Origin: CAZTHL01 sp964613585
GTDB lineage: Bacteria; Pseudomonadota; Alphaproteobacteria; DSM-16000; Inquilinaceae
Assembly: GCA_964613585.1 (NCBI GenBank)
Contig: CAZTHL010000063.1
Span: 1 to 21,546, forward strand
Direction: 5' to 3'
DNA: 21,546 nucleotides
Shown here: positions 7,832 through 15,567 of the stretch, piece by piece
Layout: the number at the start of each line of letters is the position of its first letter
Position numbering within the stretch: the stretch's first letter is position 1
The notes under the pieces: model-generated
Seen by the model: only the letters and a program-made list of their open reading frames with translations
Told to the model about the DNA's origin: nothing
The model's database searches: none
Position numbers and translations under genes: made by a program

Positions 7832-7907
7832 GACCGCTTAGCTCAATCGGTAGAGCAACGGACTTTTAATCCGTAGGTTCTGGGTTCGAGTCCCAGAGCG
7901 GTCACCA
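7832..7907 (+). tRNA. tRNA-Lys (anticodon UUU)
   Basis: A complete 76-nt cloverleaf. Acceptor arms GACCGCT (7832-7838) and AGCGGTC (7897-7903) pair perfectly; the D stem is GCTC/GAGC (7841-7844/7853-7856); the anticodon stem ACGGA/TCCGT encloses the loop CTTTTAA with anticodon TTT at 7865-7867; the T stem is CTGGG/CCCAG around TTCGAGT. The discriminator A and an encoded CCA (7905-7907) are present. It lies 73 bp after coaD and 15 bp before the hydrolase gene. Confidence 0.97.
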
Positions 7908-7922
7908 GGCGGAGCCGCGCGC

Positions 7923-8771
7923 ATGGCCGCCTCCGGCGCCGCCGATGACCTCCCAGAGCCGACGTCACGCCACGCCCTGGGCGCCCGTTGGCTCGAGGCC
8001 GGGCGCGGCGCGCCTCTCCTGCTGCTGCATGGCATTCCGGACACCGCCGAGGCCTGGGCGCCGCTGATCGCCCGGCTGGCGCCGCGGCGGCGCTGCCTGG
8101 CGCCGGACCTGCCCGGGTTCGGCCCCGACACCCCGGCGCCGCCGCCGGTCACCCTCGCCGGGCTGGCCGGGGCGCTTGACCGGCTGACCGCGGCTTTGGC
8201 GCTCGATGAGGCGGTTCGCGACGGCCCGATCGACGTGGTCGGCCACGATGTCGGCGGCCTCTACGCGCTGGCCTGGGCGGCCGAGCGGCCCGGGCGGGTC
8301 GGCCGGCTGGCGCTCCTCAACACCGGCTGCTTCGCCGACCGGCGCTGGCACTGGGGCGCGCGGATCCTGCGCACGCCGGGGCTCGGCGCGCTGGCCGTGC
8401 GCCTGCCGAGCCGCCGGGGGGTCGCGCGCGAGCTGGCGCGCGCCTCGAACGGCGGCCTGTCCGCGGCGGCCATCGCCGGCACCGCCGAGCGCTTCGGCCC
8501 GGCGGCCCGGCGCGAGGCCCGGCGGCTTTACCGGGCGCAGCGGCCGGACACCCTCGCGGCCTGGGAGCGGCGGCTGCCGGAGGTCGCCCGGCGCCGGCGG
8601 CTCGTCGTGCTGTGGGGCGAGGCCGACCCGTACCTTCCTCCGGCCATGGCGGACCGCTTCGGCGCCGCCCTGGTCGTGCGCTTCCCGACGCTCGGGCACT
8701 GGCCGCACCGTGAGGCGCCCGAGACGGTCGCGGCGGCGCTGCTGCGCGCCTTCGACGGCAGCGGGCCGTAG
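7923..8771 (+). CDS. Alpha/beta hydrolase with Asp nucleophile (epoxide hydrolase/haloalkane dehalogenase-like)
   Basis: 282 residues. The alpha/beta-hydrolase core shows the oxyanion motif HGIPD (36-40), the nucleophile elbow GHDVGG with D109, the acid D235 in WGEADPY, and the catalytic H259 in LGHWPHREAP. An aspartate rather than serine at the elbow is the signature of epoxide hydrolases and haloalkane dehalogenases, which hydrolyse through a covalent ester. A GDxGG-type elbow together with the HGxP oxyanion motif leans to epoxide hydrolase; the cap between about 137 and 215 is Arg/Ala-rich and I cannot name its lid tyrosines with confidence. No signal peptide is seen, so it is probably cytosolic. 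The start follows the tRNA by 15 bp; a GGAG-like GGCGGAG (7910-7916) may serve as ribosome site. The substrate is unknown. Confidence 0.85.
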   Translation: MAASGAADDLPEPTSRHALGARWLEAGRGAPLLLLHGIPDTAEAWAPLIARLAPRRRCLAPDLPGFGPDTPAPPPVTLAGLAGALDRLTAALALDEAVRDGPIDVVGHDVGGLYALAWAAERPGRVGRLALLNTGCFADRRWHWGARILRTPGLGALAVRLPSRRGVARELARASNGGLSAAAIAGTAERFGPAARREARRLYRAQRPDTLAAWERRLPEVARRRRLVVLWGEADPYLPPAMADRFGAALVVRFPTLGHWPHREAPETVAAALLRAFDGSGP

Positions 8772-8882
8772 GCCGCTCGCCCGAGGCGGCAGGCCGCGGG
8801 AACGGTCCTCGCGTCCCGGCCGTTACTCCTGATCCGCGCTGCCCGAAGCGGGCGGGCGCGGCACGAGAACGGGAGGACACCC

Positions 8883-9092
8883 ATGACCGAGAGCGTCTAC
8901 CGCGTCATCCAGGTGGTCGGCTCGAGCCCGACCTCCTTCGAGGAGGCGACCACCCACGCGATCGAGACCGCCGGCAAGAGCCTGCGCGACCTGCGCATCG
9001 CCGAGATCGACCGCTTCGACGTGCGCATCGAGAACGGCAAGGTCGCCGACTTCCGGGTGCGGCTCAACCTGTCGTTCAAGTACCAGGACTAG
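8883..9092 (+). CDS. Dodecin family flavin-binding protein
   Basis: 69 residues, the full length of dodecins, which assemble as hollow dodecamers storing or buffering flavins (sometimes CoA). The sequence matches throughout: VYRVIQVVGSSPTSFEEA at the N-terminus, the helix GKSLRDLRIAEI, then DVRIENGKVADFRVRLNLSF as the paired strands. The ATG has an excellent GGGAGG at 8871-8876. The position that in Thermus, mycobacterial and haloarchaeal dodecins holds the flavin-stacking Trp (in the L-D-W-F-E-V stretch) is Ile39 here, and the protein contains no Trp at all. Related sequences with L-R-V-A-E are common in proteobacteria, so it may be a distinct subclass with altered ligand binding. It is followed by a probable terminator. 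Confidence 0.93.
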   Translation: MTESVYRVIQVVGSSPTSFEEATTHAIETAGKSLRDLRIAEIDRFDVRIENGKVADFRVRLNLSFKYQD

Positions 9093-9401
9093 GCGTTTCC
9101 GGGTCCGTCGGCGGCCGGCGCCGGCCCGGACGCCGGCCCCGGCGGGCCGCCTTGTAATTTTCGTGACGAGACCCGGACGCCGCGCGCGAGATCCGGCGGC
9201 CGTCCGGCTGGCCGGCCACGGGTCATGACGCGGCGCAATATTCGGCGGGAGCGGAACGGGGGCGCGTCAAGTCTTCAAGGGGACCGCCAGCCTTCGGGAT
9301 TTACACGCGGAGGCGGGCTGGCTACATGAGGCGCCATCATCGTGATCGGCGGCGAGCCGGCGTTCGGCGCGTCTGCACCGCGAGGCGACGGGAGGGAACA
9401 C
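9093..9401. other. Intergenic region after dodecin
   Basis: About 310 bp with no gene supported. The first part contains a probable hairpin terminator (9110-9161). The rest is GC-rich; a small AT patch near 9235-9243 might hold a promoter for the 56-residue gene, but no paired hexamers are clear. Confidence 0.5.
9110..9161 (+). terminator. Probable factor-independent terminator after dodecin
   Basis: Arms GGCGGCC (9110-9116) and GGCCGCC (9145-9151) close a very GC-rich hairpin with further internal CCGG pairing, and the downstream side is TTGTAATTTT (9152-9161). The T-run is imperfect, but this is the best terminator-like structure in the window and sits 18 bp after the dodecin stop. Confidence 0.5.
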
Positions 9402-9572
9402 ATGGACATCCATTTCACCAGGCTGGAGGCAAAGACGTTGATCCAGGCGGCCGAGCTGGCGCTCGAGCACGATCAACCGGCCAGCGTGTTCTACGACGAC
9501 CACCGCACCGCGGTGCGCCGCGCCGTGCGCAAGATCGAAGACTATCTGGACAAGAACCCCGATTTGTCCTGA
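9402..9572 (+). CDS. Small conserved-looking hypothetical protein (56 residues)
   Basis: The ATG at 9402 has an ideal GGAGGG at 9391-9396 with 5 nt spacing, which decides the start over an upstream in-frame GTG at 9342. The product is helical and charged: MDIHFTRLEAKTLIQAAELA, then a VFYDDHRTAVRRAVRKIEDYL stretch. No membrane segment, cysteine or metal motif is present. I do not recognise a family. The E-A-K-T-L/A-x-x-A-A-E-L-A-L repeat with a second amphipathic helix suggests a helical hairpin, possibly a small regulatory or partner protein. It stands alone, between the dodecin and the convergent Amt-kinase locus. Confidence 0.65.
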   Translation: MDIHFTRLEAKTLIQAAELALEHDQPASVFYDDHRTAVRRAVRKIEDYLDKNPDLS

Positions 9573-9679
9573 AGGCCGGGCCGGCCGGCGCGGGCCCGTG
9601 CCGCGCCGGATGCCGGCCTGCGTTCAGCCGGTGGGCTGGGCCTCGTTCCCGGATAAGACCGGGACGGCGCGGCCGGCGC

Positions 9680-9760
9680 TCAGTGAACGGGCCCGCGGGC
9701 GGCGAGGCCGATGCCCCCCAGGACCATCACGGTCACCAGCGCGATCGAGATCAGCAGCAT
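9680..9760 (-). CDS. Possible 26-residue single-span membrane peptide
   Basis: On the minus strand an ATG at 9760 is preceded by AAGGAG with 6 nt spacing, and the frame encodes a 26-residue peptide starting MLLISIALVTVMVLGGIGL and ending AARGPVH. Residues 2-20 would be a single transmembrane helix, as in many bacterial membrane micropeptides. It lies 218 bp downstream of the Amt-kinase stop on the same strand, with an AT-rich stretch in between that could promote it separately. No family is recognised; the call rests on ribosome site plus hydrophobicity. Confidence 0.4.
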   Translation of the reverse strand: MLLISIALVTVMVLGGIGLAARGPVH

Positions 9761-9978
9761 CTCCGTCTCCTTCCCCGGGCCGGCGTCGGCCCGATCCGGG
9801 CGTGGCCGCCTTGATGTGAGAAATATCATAGGTCCGAGGACATTAACGCGGTGTTGATTATTGAGACTGCTAAGCACCTTTTCCGAGATTCCGGTGTCTG
9901 TAGCTCCCTGAAATCGCGATGCTGACACCGCGAGCCCGGCATCGCGTTGATGAACGGTCGACCGGCGCGCGCGGACGG
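9761..9978. other. AT-rich intergenic stretch between the Amt-kinase gene and the 26-residue frame
   Basis: The segment 9813-9915 is markedly AT-richer than its surroundings and includes TATGAT read on the minus strand (about 9826-9831). I could not place a matching -35 hexamer at 16-18 bp in either direction. It is the likeliest promoter site for the minus-strand micropeptide. Confidence 0.3.
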
Positions 9979-12114
9979 TCAGGAGGCGGCCGGGTCGCGA
10001 GCGCTGGCGACCGCGACGATCACCCGGTGCTCCGGAAAGCGTACGACCACGGTGGTGCCGTGGCCCGGCGTGCTCTGCAGCACCAGCGTGCCGCCGTGAA
10101 GGGCGGCCAGCGATCGGCTGAGCGGCAGGCCGAGCCCGGTGCCGCCGGGATGGTCGCTCAACCTCTCGGCGATCTGGCTGAACGGTTCCATCGCCCGTGG
10201 AATATCGTCCCGGGCCATGCCGATGCCGGTGTCGGTCACGGCATAGGCGAGCCGCCCGTCGGGCTCCAGCCGGGCGGCGAGTTCGACCCGGCCGCCGGCC
10301 GGCGTGAACTTCACCGCGTTGGACAGGAGGTTGAGCAGGATCCGGCCGACCGCGCGGGGATCGGCGCGCAGCAGCGGCGGCGCCTCGGCGAGCCGCGGCT
10401 CGAGCCGGACGCCCTTCCCGGCGGCGTCCGAGGCGATCGCGCGCAGCGCCGCCTCGGCCGGCGCGCGGGGATCGACCAGCTCCTCGGCGAGGGCGAAGCG
10501 GCGGTCCTCGATCCGCGACAGGTCGAGGATGTCGTTGACCAGGCCGAGCAGGTGTCGGCCGCTGTCCAGGATGTCCTGGGCATACTCCTGCGACCGGTCG
10601 GGGGCCGGCGTCGAGCCGGGCTGCGCCAGCAGCTCGGAGAAGCCGATGATGGCGTTGAGCGGGGTGCGCAGCTCGTGGCTCATGGTGGCGAGGAAGCGCG
10701 ACTTGGCGCTGTTGGCGACCTCGGCCGCCTCCTTGGCGCGGGTCGCCTCCTTGACCGCCTGCTCGCGCCTCAGCGTCTCGCTCTGGAAGCGCCGCAGGAC
10801 CGAGTTGTACTGCCGGGCGATGCGGCCCGCCTCGGTGCCCGGCTCGACCGGGACCGGACGCTCGAACGACCCGGTGCGCCGCTGCTCCTCCATGGCGTCC
10901 AGGACATCGTCGAGCGCGGTGCTGGCGCCGTGCTCGGCGATGTTGAGGCCGGTCCGCTCCTCCTCGGCGGTGGCGCGCAGCGGCCGCCAGCGGTCGACCA
11001 GCCACAGCGCGGCGTAGCCGAGGACGAAGGCGTAGAGGCCGGTGGCAAGGACGCCGGCGCCCTGCACCGCGAGCTGCTCCAGCCGGCCGCGCTCGCCGCC
11101 CCAGGCCTCCGGATCGCCGAACAGGGCCACGGCCAGGGTGCCCCAGACGCCGGCGAGCAGATGGGCCGGCAGCGCGCCCACGGCGTCGTCGATGCGGGCA
11201 CGCTCCAGCAGCGCCGCGCCGGCCACCATGATCAGGCCGGCGATCGCGCCGATCAGCACCGCCTGGGACGGCGTCACCATGTGGCAGCCGGCGGTGACGC
11301 CGACCAGCCCGGCGATCGGGCCGTTGATGATCAGGCCGGCGCGCGGCTTGCCGTCGCGCCACCAGGTGGCCAGCGTCGCCGCCAGCCCGCCGCCCGCGCC
11401 GCCGAGCAGGGTGTTGACCAGCACGCCGGGCACCGAGTCGTCGAGCGCCAGGGTGCTGCCGCCGTTGAAGCCGAACCAGCCGACCCACAGGAAGAACACC
11501 CCGATGGTCGCCATCGGCACGTTGGCCGCGTCGACGGTGCGCGTCCCGGCCTCGAAGCGGCCCAGGCGGGGGCCGAGGATCAGGACCGCGGCCAGGGCGA
11601 CCCAGCCGCCCACCGAGTGCACCACGGTCGAGCCGGCGAAGTCGATGAAGCCGAGGCGGCCGAGCCAGCCGGCGGGCTCGCCGCTGTCGGCGCCGGCCCA
11701 GGCCCAGTGGCCGACCACCGGATAAATGGCGCCGGCCAGGATCACCGCGGCGGCGAAGTAGCCGCGGAAGCGCATCCGCTCCGCCACCGCGCCGGACAGG
11801 ATCGTCGTGGCGGTGCCGCAGAACGCCGTCTGGAAGAAGAAGAACATCAGGGCGGACGGGGCCGTCGCGTCGAACGGAACCGGTCCGAGGCCGATCCAGC
11901 CCTGCCAGGAACTGCCGAACATGATCCCGAAGCCGACCGCCCAGTAGACCAGGGACGAGATCGAGAAGTCGGCCAGGTTCTTGATCGCCACGTTGATGGT
12001 GTTCTTGGCGCGGACGAAGCCGCTCTCCAGCGCGCCGAAGCCGGCCTGCATCAGCACCACGAGCACCGTGCACAGGGCGATCCAGGCGAGGTCGAGACCG
12101 GACGGGGACGGCAT
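9979..12114 (-). CDS. Ammonium transporter-histidine kinase fusion (ammonium sensor kinase)
   Basis: 711 residues. Residues 1-395 are a complete Amt/Rh channel domain: QAGFGALESGFVRAKN (22-38), the ammonium-site Asp158 and first twin histidine H166 in DFAGSTVVHS, GFNGGS (215-220), and the second twin histidine H318 in DDAVGALPAH. It ends with the Amt-type tail GLNIAEHG. A linker (about 396-470) with a HAMP-like or coiled-coil character follows. The kinase begins with the H-box SHELRTPLN (phosphoacceptor H480), then the N-box LLNLLSNAVKFTP (N599), G1 box DTGIGM (628-633) and G2 box GGTGLGLPLS (657-666), and the protein ends soon after, with no receiver domain. Amt-kinase fusions are known, for example Ks-Amt5 of Kuenenia, an ammonium sensor. 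It presumably senses external ammonium and phosphorylates an unlinked regulator. The ATG at 12114 gives a short periplasmic N-terminus. Confidence 0.95.
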   Translation of the reverse strand: MPSPSGLDLAWIALCTVLVVLMQAGFGALESGFVRAKNTINVAIKNLADFSISSLVYWAVGFGIMFGSSWQGWIGLGPVPFDATAPSALMFFFFQTAFCGTATTILSGAVAERMRFRGYFAAAVILAGAIYPVVGHWAWAGADSGEPAGWLGRLGFIDFAGSTVVHSVGGWVALAAVLILGPRLGRFEAGTRTVDAANVPMATIGVFFLWVGWFGFNGGSTLALDDSVPGVLVNTLLGGAGGGLAATLATWWRDGKPRAGLIINGPIAGLVGVTAGCHMVTPSQAVLIGAIAGLIMVAGAALLERARIDDAVGALPAHLLAGVWGTLAVALFGDPEAWGGERGRLEQLAVQGAGVLATGLYAFVLGYAALWLVDRWRPLRATAEEERTGLNIAEHGASTALDDVLDAMEEQRRTGSFERPVPVEPGTEAGRIARQYNSVLRRFQSETLRREQAVKEATRAKEAAEVANSAKSRFLATMSHELRTPLNAIIGFSELLAQPGSTPAPDRSQEYAQDILDSGRHLLGLVNDILDLSRIEDRRFALAEELVDPRAPAEAALRAIASDAAGKGVRLEPRLAEAPPLLRADPRAVGRILLNLLSNAVKFTPAGGRVELAARLEPDGRLAYAVTDTGIGMARDDIPRAMEPFSQIAERLSDHPGGTGLGLPLSRSLAALHGGTLVLQSTPGHGTTVVVRFPEHRVIVAVASARDPAAS

Positions 12115-12324
12115 GCGCGATCCTTGGCTGCCCCAGCGGGCGGGAACGGCCGGGCGGCGGCACCGAGCCTATGAACATCCGGTAAAGGCCTGCTTTCCGG
12201 CACGGTCGGCGCCATGGCGGCGCCGGTCCGGGCACGGTGGCCCGGCGGCGGCGTTCCGTCGACAAGCTGCCGTTGCGCAAGGCCCCCGAGCGCATCACCT
12301 TAGCAGATCGATCCCGTGGCGAGG

Positions 12325-13143
12325 ATGAGCGGCTTGGCGGCACGGAAGCACGGCGCGGACAGGGAGGTTGCGGGCACCCATGGCCACGCCCATCACGGGC
12401 TCGGCCTCGGCGCCCGCCTGCGCGCCTATTTCCTGGCCGGCATCCTGGTCACCGCGCCGATCTCGATCACCCTGTACCTGGCGTGGCTGTTCATCACCTT
12501 CATCGACGACCGGGTCTCGGCGCTGCTGCCGCCGCGCTTCAACCCCGAGACCTACCTTCCGTTCAGCATTCCCGGGGTCGGTGTGGTCATCGTCGTCGCG
12601 GCGCTGGTGCTGATCGGCTCCATGGCGGCCGGCTTCATCGGCCGGCTGGTGCTGCGCGCCAGCGAGGCGGTGCTCGAGCGCATCCCGGCGGTGCGCACCA
12701 TCTACGGCGCCACCAAGCAGATCCTGGAGACCGTGCTGGCCAACCAGTCGGCGGCCTTTCGCGAGGTGGTGCTGGTCGAGTATCCGCGGCGCGGGCTCTG
12801 GGTCATCGCCTTCATCACCGGCACCACCGAGGGTGAGGTGCAGAACCTGACCGAGGACGCCCTGGTCAACATCTTCATCCCGACCACCCCGAACCCGACC
12901 TCGGGCTTCCTCCTGTTCGTGCCGAAGAAGGATCTGGTGTTCCTCAACATGTCCATCGAGGAGGGCATCAAGATGGTCGTGTCGGCCGGCATCGTCACGC
13001 CGCCCGACCGGCGGTCCGCGGCGGAGCGGGAGCGGCCGCTGATCCCGGCGGCGGGGGAGGGCGGCGCCGAGCCGGAGCCGGCGGAGCCGCCGACCATCGC
13101 CGCCGCCGGGGAGCTGCCGCTGCCGCGCAAGCGGGCCGGCTGA
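12325..13143 (+). CDS. DUF502 family inner-membrane protein
   Basis: 272 residues from the ATG at 12325. Two membrane segments are at about 35-60 (YFLAGILVTAPISITLYLAW region) and 83-105 (IPGVGVVIVVAALVLIGSM), followed by the family hallmarks ERIPAVRTIYGATKQ, FREVVLVEYPRRGLWVIAF and IFIPTTPNPTSGFLLFVP, and a disordered Pro/Glu-rich tail. The function of DUF502 is unknown; a distant plant relative takes part in growth signalling (COV/LCV proteins). The start is uncertain: GTG 12316, ATG 12325 and TTG 12334 are all in frame, and GAGG at 12321-12324 is best spaced for the TTG. Its stop touches the recG stop on the other strand (13143 next to 13144). Confidence 0.9.
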   Translation: MSGLAARKHGADREVAGTHGHAHHGLGLGARLRAYFLAGILVTAPISITLYLAWLFITFIDDRVSALLPPRFNPETYLPFSIPGVGVVIVVAALVLIGSMAAGFIGRLVLRASEAVLERIPAVRTIYGATKQILETVLANQSAAFREVVLVEYPRRGLWVIAFITGTTEGEVQNLTEDALVNIFIPTTPNPTSGFLLFVPKKDLVFLNMSIEEGIKMVVSAGIVTPPDRRSAAERERPLIPAAGEGGAEPEPAEPPTIAAAGELPLPRKRAG

Positions 13144-15222
13144 TCAGCCCGAGCGCAGGTAGCGGATCGCCGCGTCCCGCTCGAGCAGATAGAGCAGGAC
13201 CCGGAGCGCGTCGCCGCGCCCGCTCGTCAGCTCCGGATCCTGCTCGAGCAGCGCGCGCGCCTCGTCGCGGGCCGCCGACAGGAGCTCGCCATGGACGGAC
13301 AGCTCGGCGATGCGCCCCTCGGGCAGGCCGCTCTGCCGGGTGCCGAGCAGCTCGCCGGCGCCGCGCAGGCGCAGATCCTCCTCGGCGATGCGGAAACCGT
13401 CGTCGGTCTCGCGCAGGATCGACAGGCGGGCCCGGGCCGTCTCGCCCAAGGGCCCGGCATAGAGCAGCAGGCAGGTCGAGGCCCCGGCGCCACGGCCGAC
13501 CCGGCCGCGCAGCTGATGCAGCTGGGCGAGGCCGAAGCGCTCGGCATGCTCGACCACCATGAGCGTGGCCGCCGGCACGTTGACGCCCACCTCGATCACC
13601 GTGGTGGCGACCAGCAGGTCGATGCCGTCGCCGGCGAAGGCGGCCATGACCGCGTCCTTCTCGCCGCTCCTCATGCGGCCGTGCACCAGCCCGACCCGGG
13701 CGCCGAAGCGCGTCGCAAGCCGCTCGTAGCGGCGCCGGGCGTCGGCCAGATCGCTCTGGTCGGTCTCCCCGACCAGCGGGCACACCCAGTAGGCCTTGGC
13801 GCCGCCGTCCAGCTTGCGGCCGACCGCGTCGACCACCTCGTCCAGCCGGTCGAGCGGCACGGTCCGGGTGTCCACCGGCTGGCGGCCGGGCGGCCGCCCG
13901 ATGATGCGCGAGGCATCCATGTCGCCGTAGGCGGTCAGCTGCAGGGTGCGCGGGATCGGCGTGGCGGTCATCACCAGCAGGTCGGCGGTCGGTCCCTTGG
14001 CGGACAGCCTGAGCCGCTGATCGACCCCGAAGCGGTGCTGCTCGTCGATCACCGTGAGCGCCAGGTCGGCGAAGGCGACGTCGTCCTGGAGCAGCGCGTG
14101 GGTGCCGACCAGGATCGGCAGGTCGCCGCCCGACAGCCGCTCCAGCAGCTGGGCGCGCGGCCGGCCCTTCTCCCGGCCGGTCAGCAGCCCCACGTCGACG
14201 CCGGCGGTGGCGGCCAGCGGCCGCACCGTCTCCAGGTGCTGGCGCGCCAGGATCTCGGTCGGCGCCAGCAGCACCGCCTGGCCGCCGGTCTCGACCGCGT
14301 TCAGCATGGCGAGGACGGCCACCACCGTCTTGCCGCTGCCGACATCGCCCTGCAGCAGCCGCAGCATGCGGGTGGGCGCCGCCATGTCGGCCTCGATCTC
14401 CGCCAGCGCCTCGGCCTGGGACCCGGTCAGCCGGAACGGCAGCGCCTCGCGCACCTGCTGGCGCAGGCCACCGTCCCCGCAGGTCGGGCGGCCCGTGGCC
14501 TTGCGCACGGAGCGGCGCACCACGGCCAGCGCCAGCTGGTTGGCCAGCAGCTCGTCGTAGGCGAGGCGGGCCCGGGCCGGCGCCAGCGGGTCCAGGTCCG
14601 CCGCCTGCCGCGGCGCGTGGGCCGCCTCGATCGCGGCCCGCCAGGACGGCCAGCCCTGCCGCTCGGGGAAGCCCGGCGGCTGCCATTCCGGCAGCTCCGG
14701 CGCGGCGGCGACGGCGGCCGCGATCGCCTTGCCCAGCCCCCGCGGCGTCAGCCCGGTGGTGAGCGGATAGACCGGCTCGACCGTGGCGATGGCCTCGAGA
14801 TCCTCCGGCCCGCCCACCTGATCGGGATGGACGATCTGCGGCAGCTCGTTGAACACCTCCAGGCGGCCGCTCACGACCCGGGTGGCGCCGACGGGGAAGG
14901 TCCGGGCGAGCCACTCCGGCCGGCCGTGGAAGTAGACGAGGTCGACCGTCCCGGTGCCGTCACTGCAGCGGATCCGGTAGGGCTGCCGTCCGGCCGGCGG
15001 CACATGGCCGTCGACGCGCAGGGTCAGCGTCACCAGGCCGCCCGGCTCGGCGCGCGCCAGGCTGGGCTGCGCCCGGCGGTCGAGCAGGCCGGTCGGCAGA
15101 TGCCAGAGCAGGTCGACCACCTTGGGGCCGGCGACCTTGCCGACCAGCGTGGCGGTCCGCGGGCCGACCCCCGGCAGGCTGTCGACGGCGGCGAACAGCG
15201 GGTAGAGGATTTGCGGTCGCAT
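13144..15222 (-). CDS. recG: ATP-dependent DNA helicase RecG
   Basis: 692 residues, typical length. It remodels stalled replication forks and branch-migrates Holliday junctions. The N-terminal wedge/OB region (about 1-170) begins MRPQILYPLFAAVDSLPGVG and includes VTLTLRVDGH and VVSGRLEVFN. The helicase core follows: Walker A GDVGSGKT (292-299), PTEILARQH (321-329), GTHALLQ, the DEQH box (393-396), TATPIPRTL (419-427), then motifs IV-VI (GLVHGRMR, VATTVIEVGVNVP, QLRGRVGRG) and the C-terminal TRG region ending RYLRSG. The frame is open upstream to 15726, but homology begins at the ATG at 15222. Its start lies 27 bp from that of sdhE, so the two share a tiny divergent promoter region. Confidence 0.97.
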   Translation of the reverse strand: MRPQILYPLFAAVDSLPGVGPRTATLVGKVAGPKVVDLLWHLPTGLLDRRAQPSLARAEPGGLVTLTLRVDGHVPPAGRQPYRIRCSDGTGTVDLVYFHGRPEWLARTFPVGATRVVSGRLEVFNELPQIVHPDQVGGPEDLEAIATVEPVYPLTTGLTPRGLGKAIAAAVAAAPELPEWQPPGFPERQGWPSWRAAIEAAHAPRQAADLDPLAPARARLAYDELLANQLALAVVRRSVRKATGRPTCGDGGLRQQVREALPFRLTGSQAEALAEIEADMAAPTRMLRLLQGDVGSGKTVVAVLAMLNAVETGGQAVLLAPTEILARQHLETVRPLAATAGVDVGLLTGREKGRPRAQLLERLSGGDLPILVGTHALLQDDVAFADLALTVIDEQHRFGVDQRLRLSAKGPTADLLVMTATPIPRTLQLTAYGDMDASRIIGRPPGRQPVDTRTVPLDRLDEVVDAVGRKLDGGAKAYWVCPLVGETDQSDLADARRRYERLATRFGARVGLVHGRMRSGEKDAVMAAFAGDGIDLLVATTVIEVGVNVPAATLMVVEHAERFGLAQLHQLRGRVGRGAGASTCLLLYAGPLGETARARLSILRETDDGFRIAEEDLRLRGAGELLGTRQSGLPEGRIAELSVHGELLSAARDEARALLEQDPELTSGRGDALRVLLYLLERDAAIRYLRSG

Positions 15223-15249
15223 CGGTTGGGATCTATATCCGCATGTGCG

Positions 15250-15567
15250 ATGCCGCACGATAGAGACGAGCCCCTCCGCGCCCCCCGCGAGCCCGACCCG
15301 CCCACGCTCGACGCGCGCCGGCGTCGGCTGCGCTTCCGCAGCTGGCACCGCGGCACGCGCGAGATGGACCTGCTGCTGGGCAGCTTCGCCGACGCGCATC
15401 TGGCCTCGTTCTCGGCCGGCCAACTGGATCGCTACGAGGCCCTGCTCGGCTGCAACGACCCGGACCTGTACGACTGGATCGCCGGCCGGGCGGCGGTGCC
15501 CGAGGACTGTCGGTCGGACGTCCTGGATCTGCTCCTGGCCCATGACTATGCCCGGCGTGCTCGCTGA
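15250..15567 (+). CDS. sdhE: FAD assembly factor SdhE (succinate dehydrogenase flavinylation)
   Basis: 105 residues. SdhE (YgfY/Sdh5/SDHAF2, DUF339) binds the flavoprotein subunit of succinate dehydrogenase and promotes covalent FAD attachment. The family core is clear: LDARRRRLRFRSWHRGTREM with the invariant R-G-x-x-E motif at 34-38, then LLLGSFADAHL, LDRYEALL and NDPDLYDWI (69-77), a small helical bundle. The ATG at 15250 is in frame and gives a standard N-terminus; another ATG at 15243 is out of frame. The ribosome site is weak. Its 3' end overlaps the start of mfd by 26 bp, so translation of the two is probably coupled. This placement between recG and mfd recurs in alphaproteobacteria. 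Confidence 0.95.
   Translation: MPHDRDEPLRAPREPDPPTLDARRRRLRFRSWHRGTREMDLLLGSFADAHLASFSAGQLDRYEALLGCNDPDLYDWIAGRAAVPEDCRSDVLDLLLAHDYARRAR

Noticed and set aside
12380..12613. DUF502 start at the ATG 12380, which has GGAGG at 12363-12367
   Set aside because: That ATG is in a different frame and leads to an Arg/Pro-rich short product; the DUF502 homology begins in the frame of ATG 12325.
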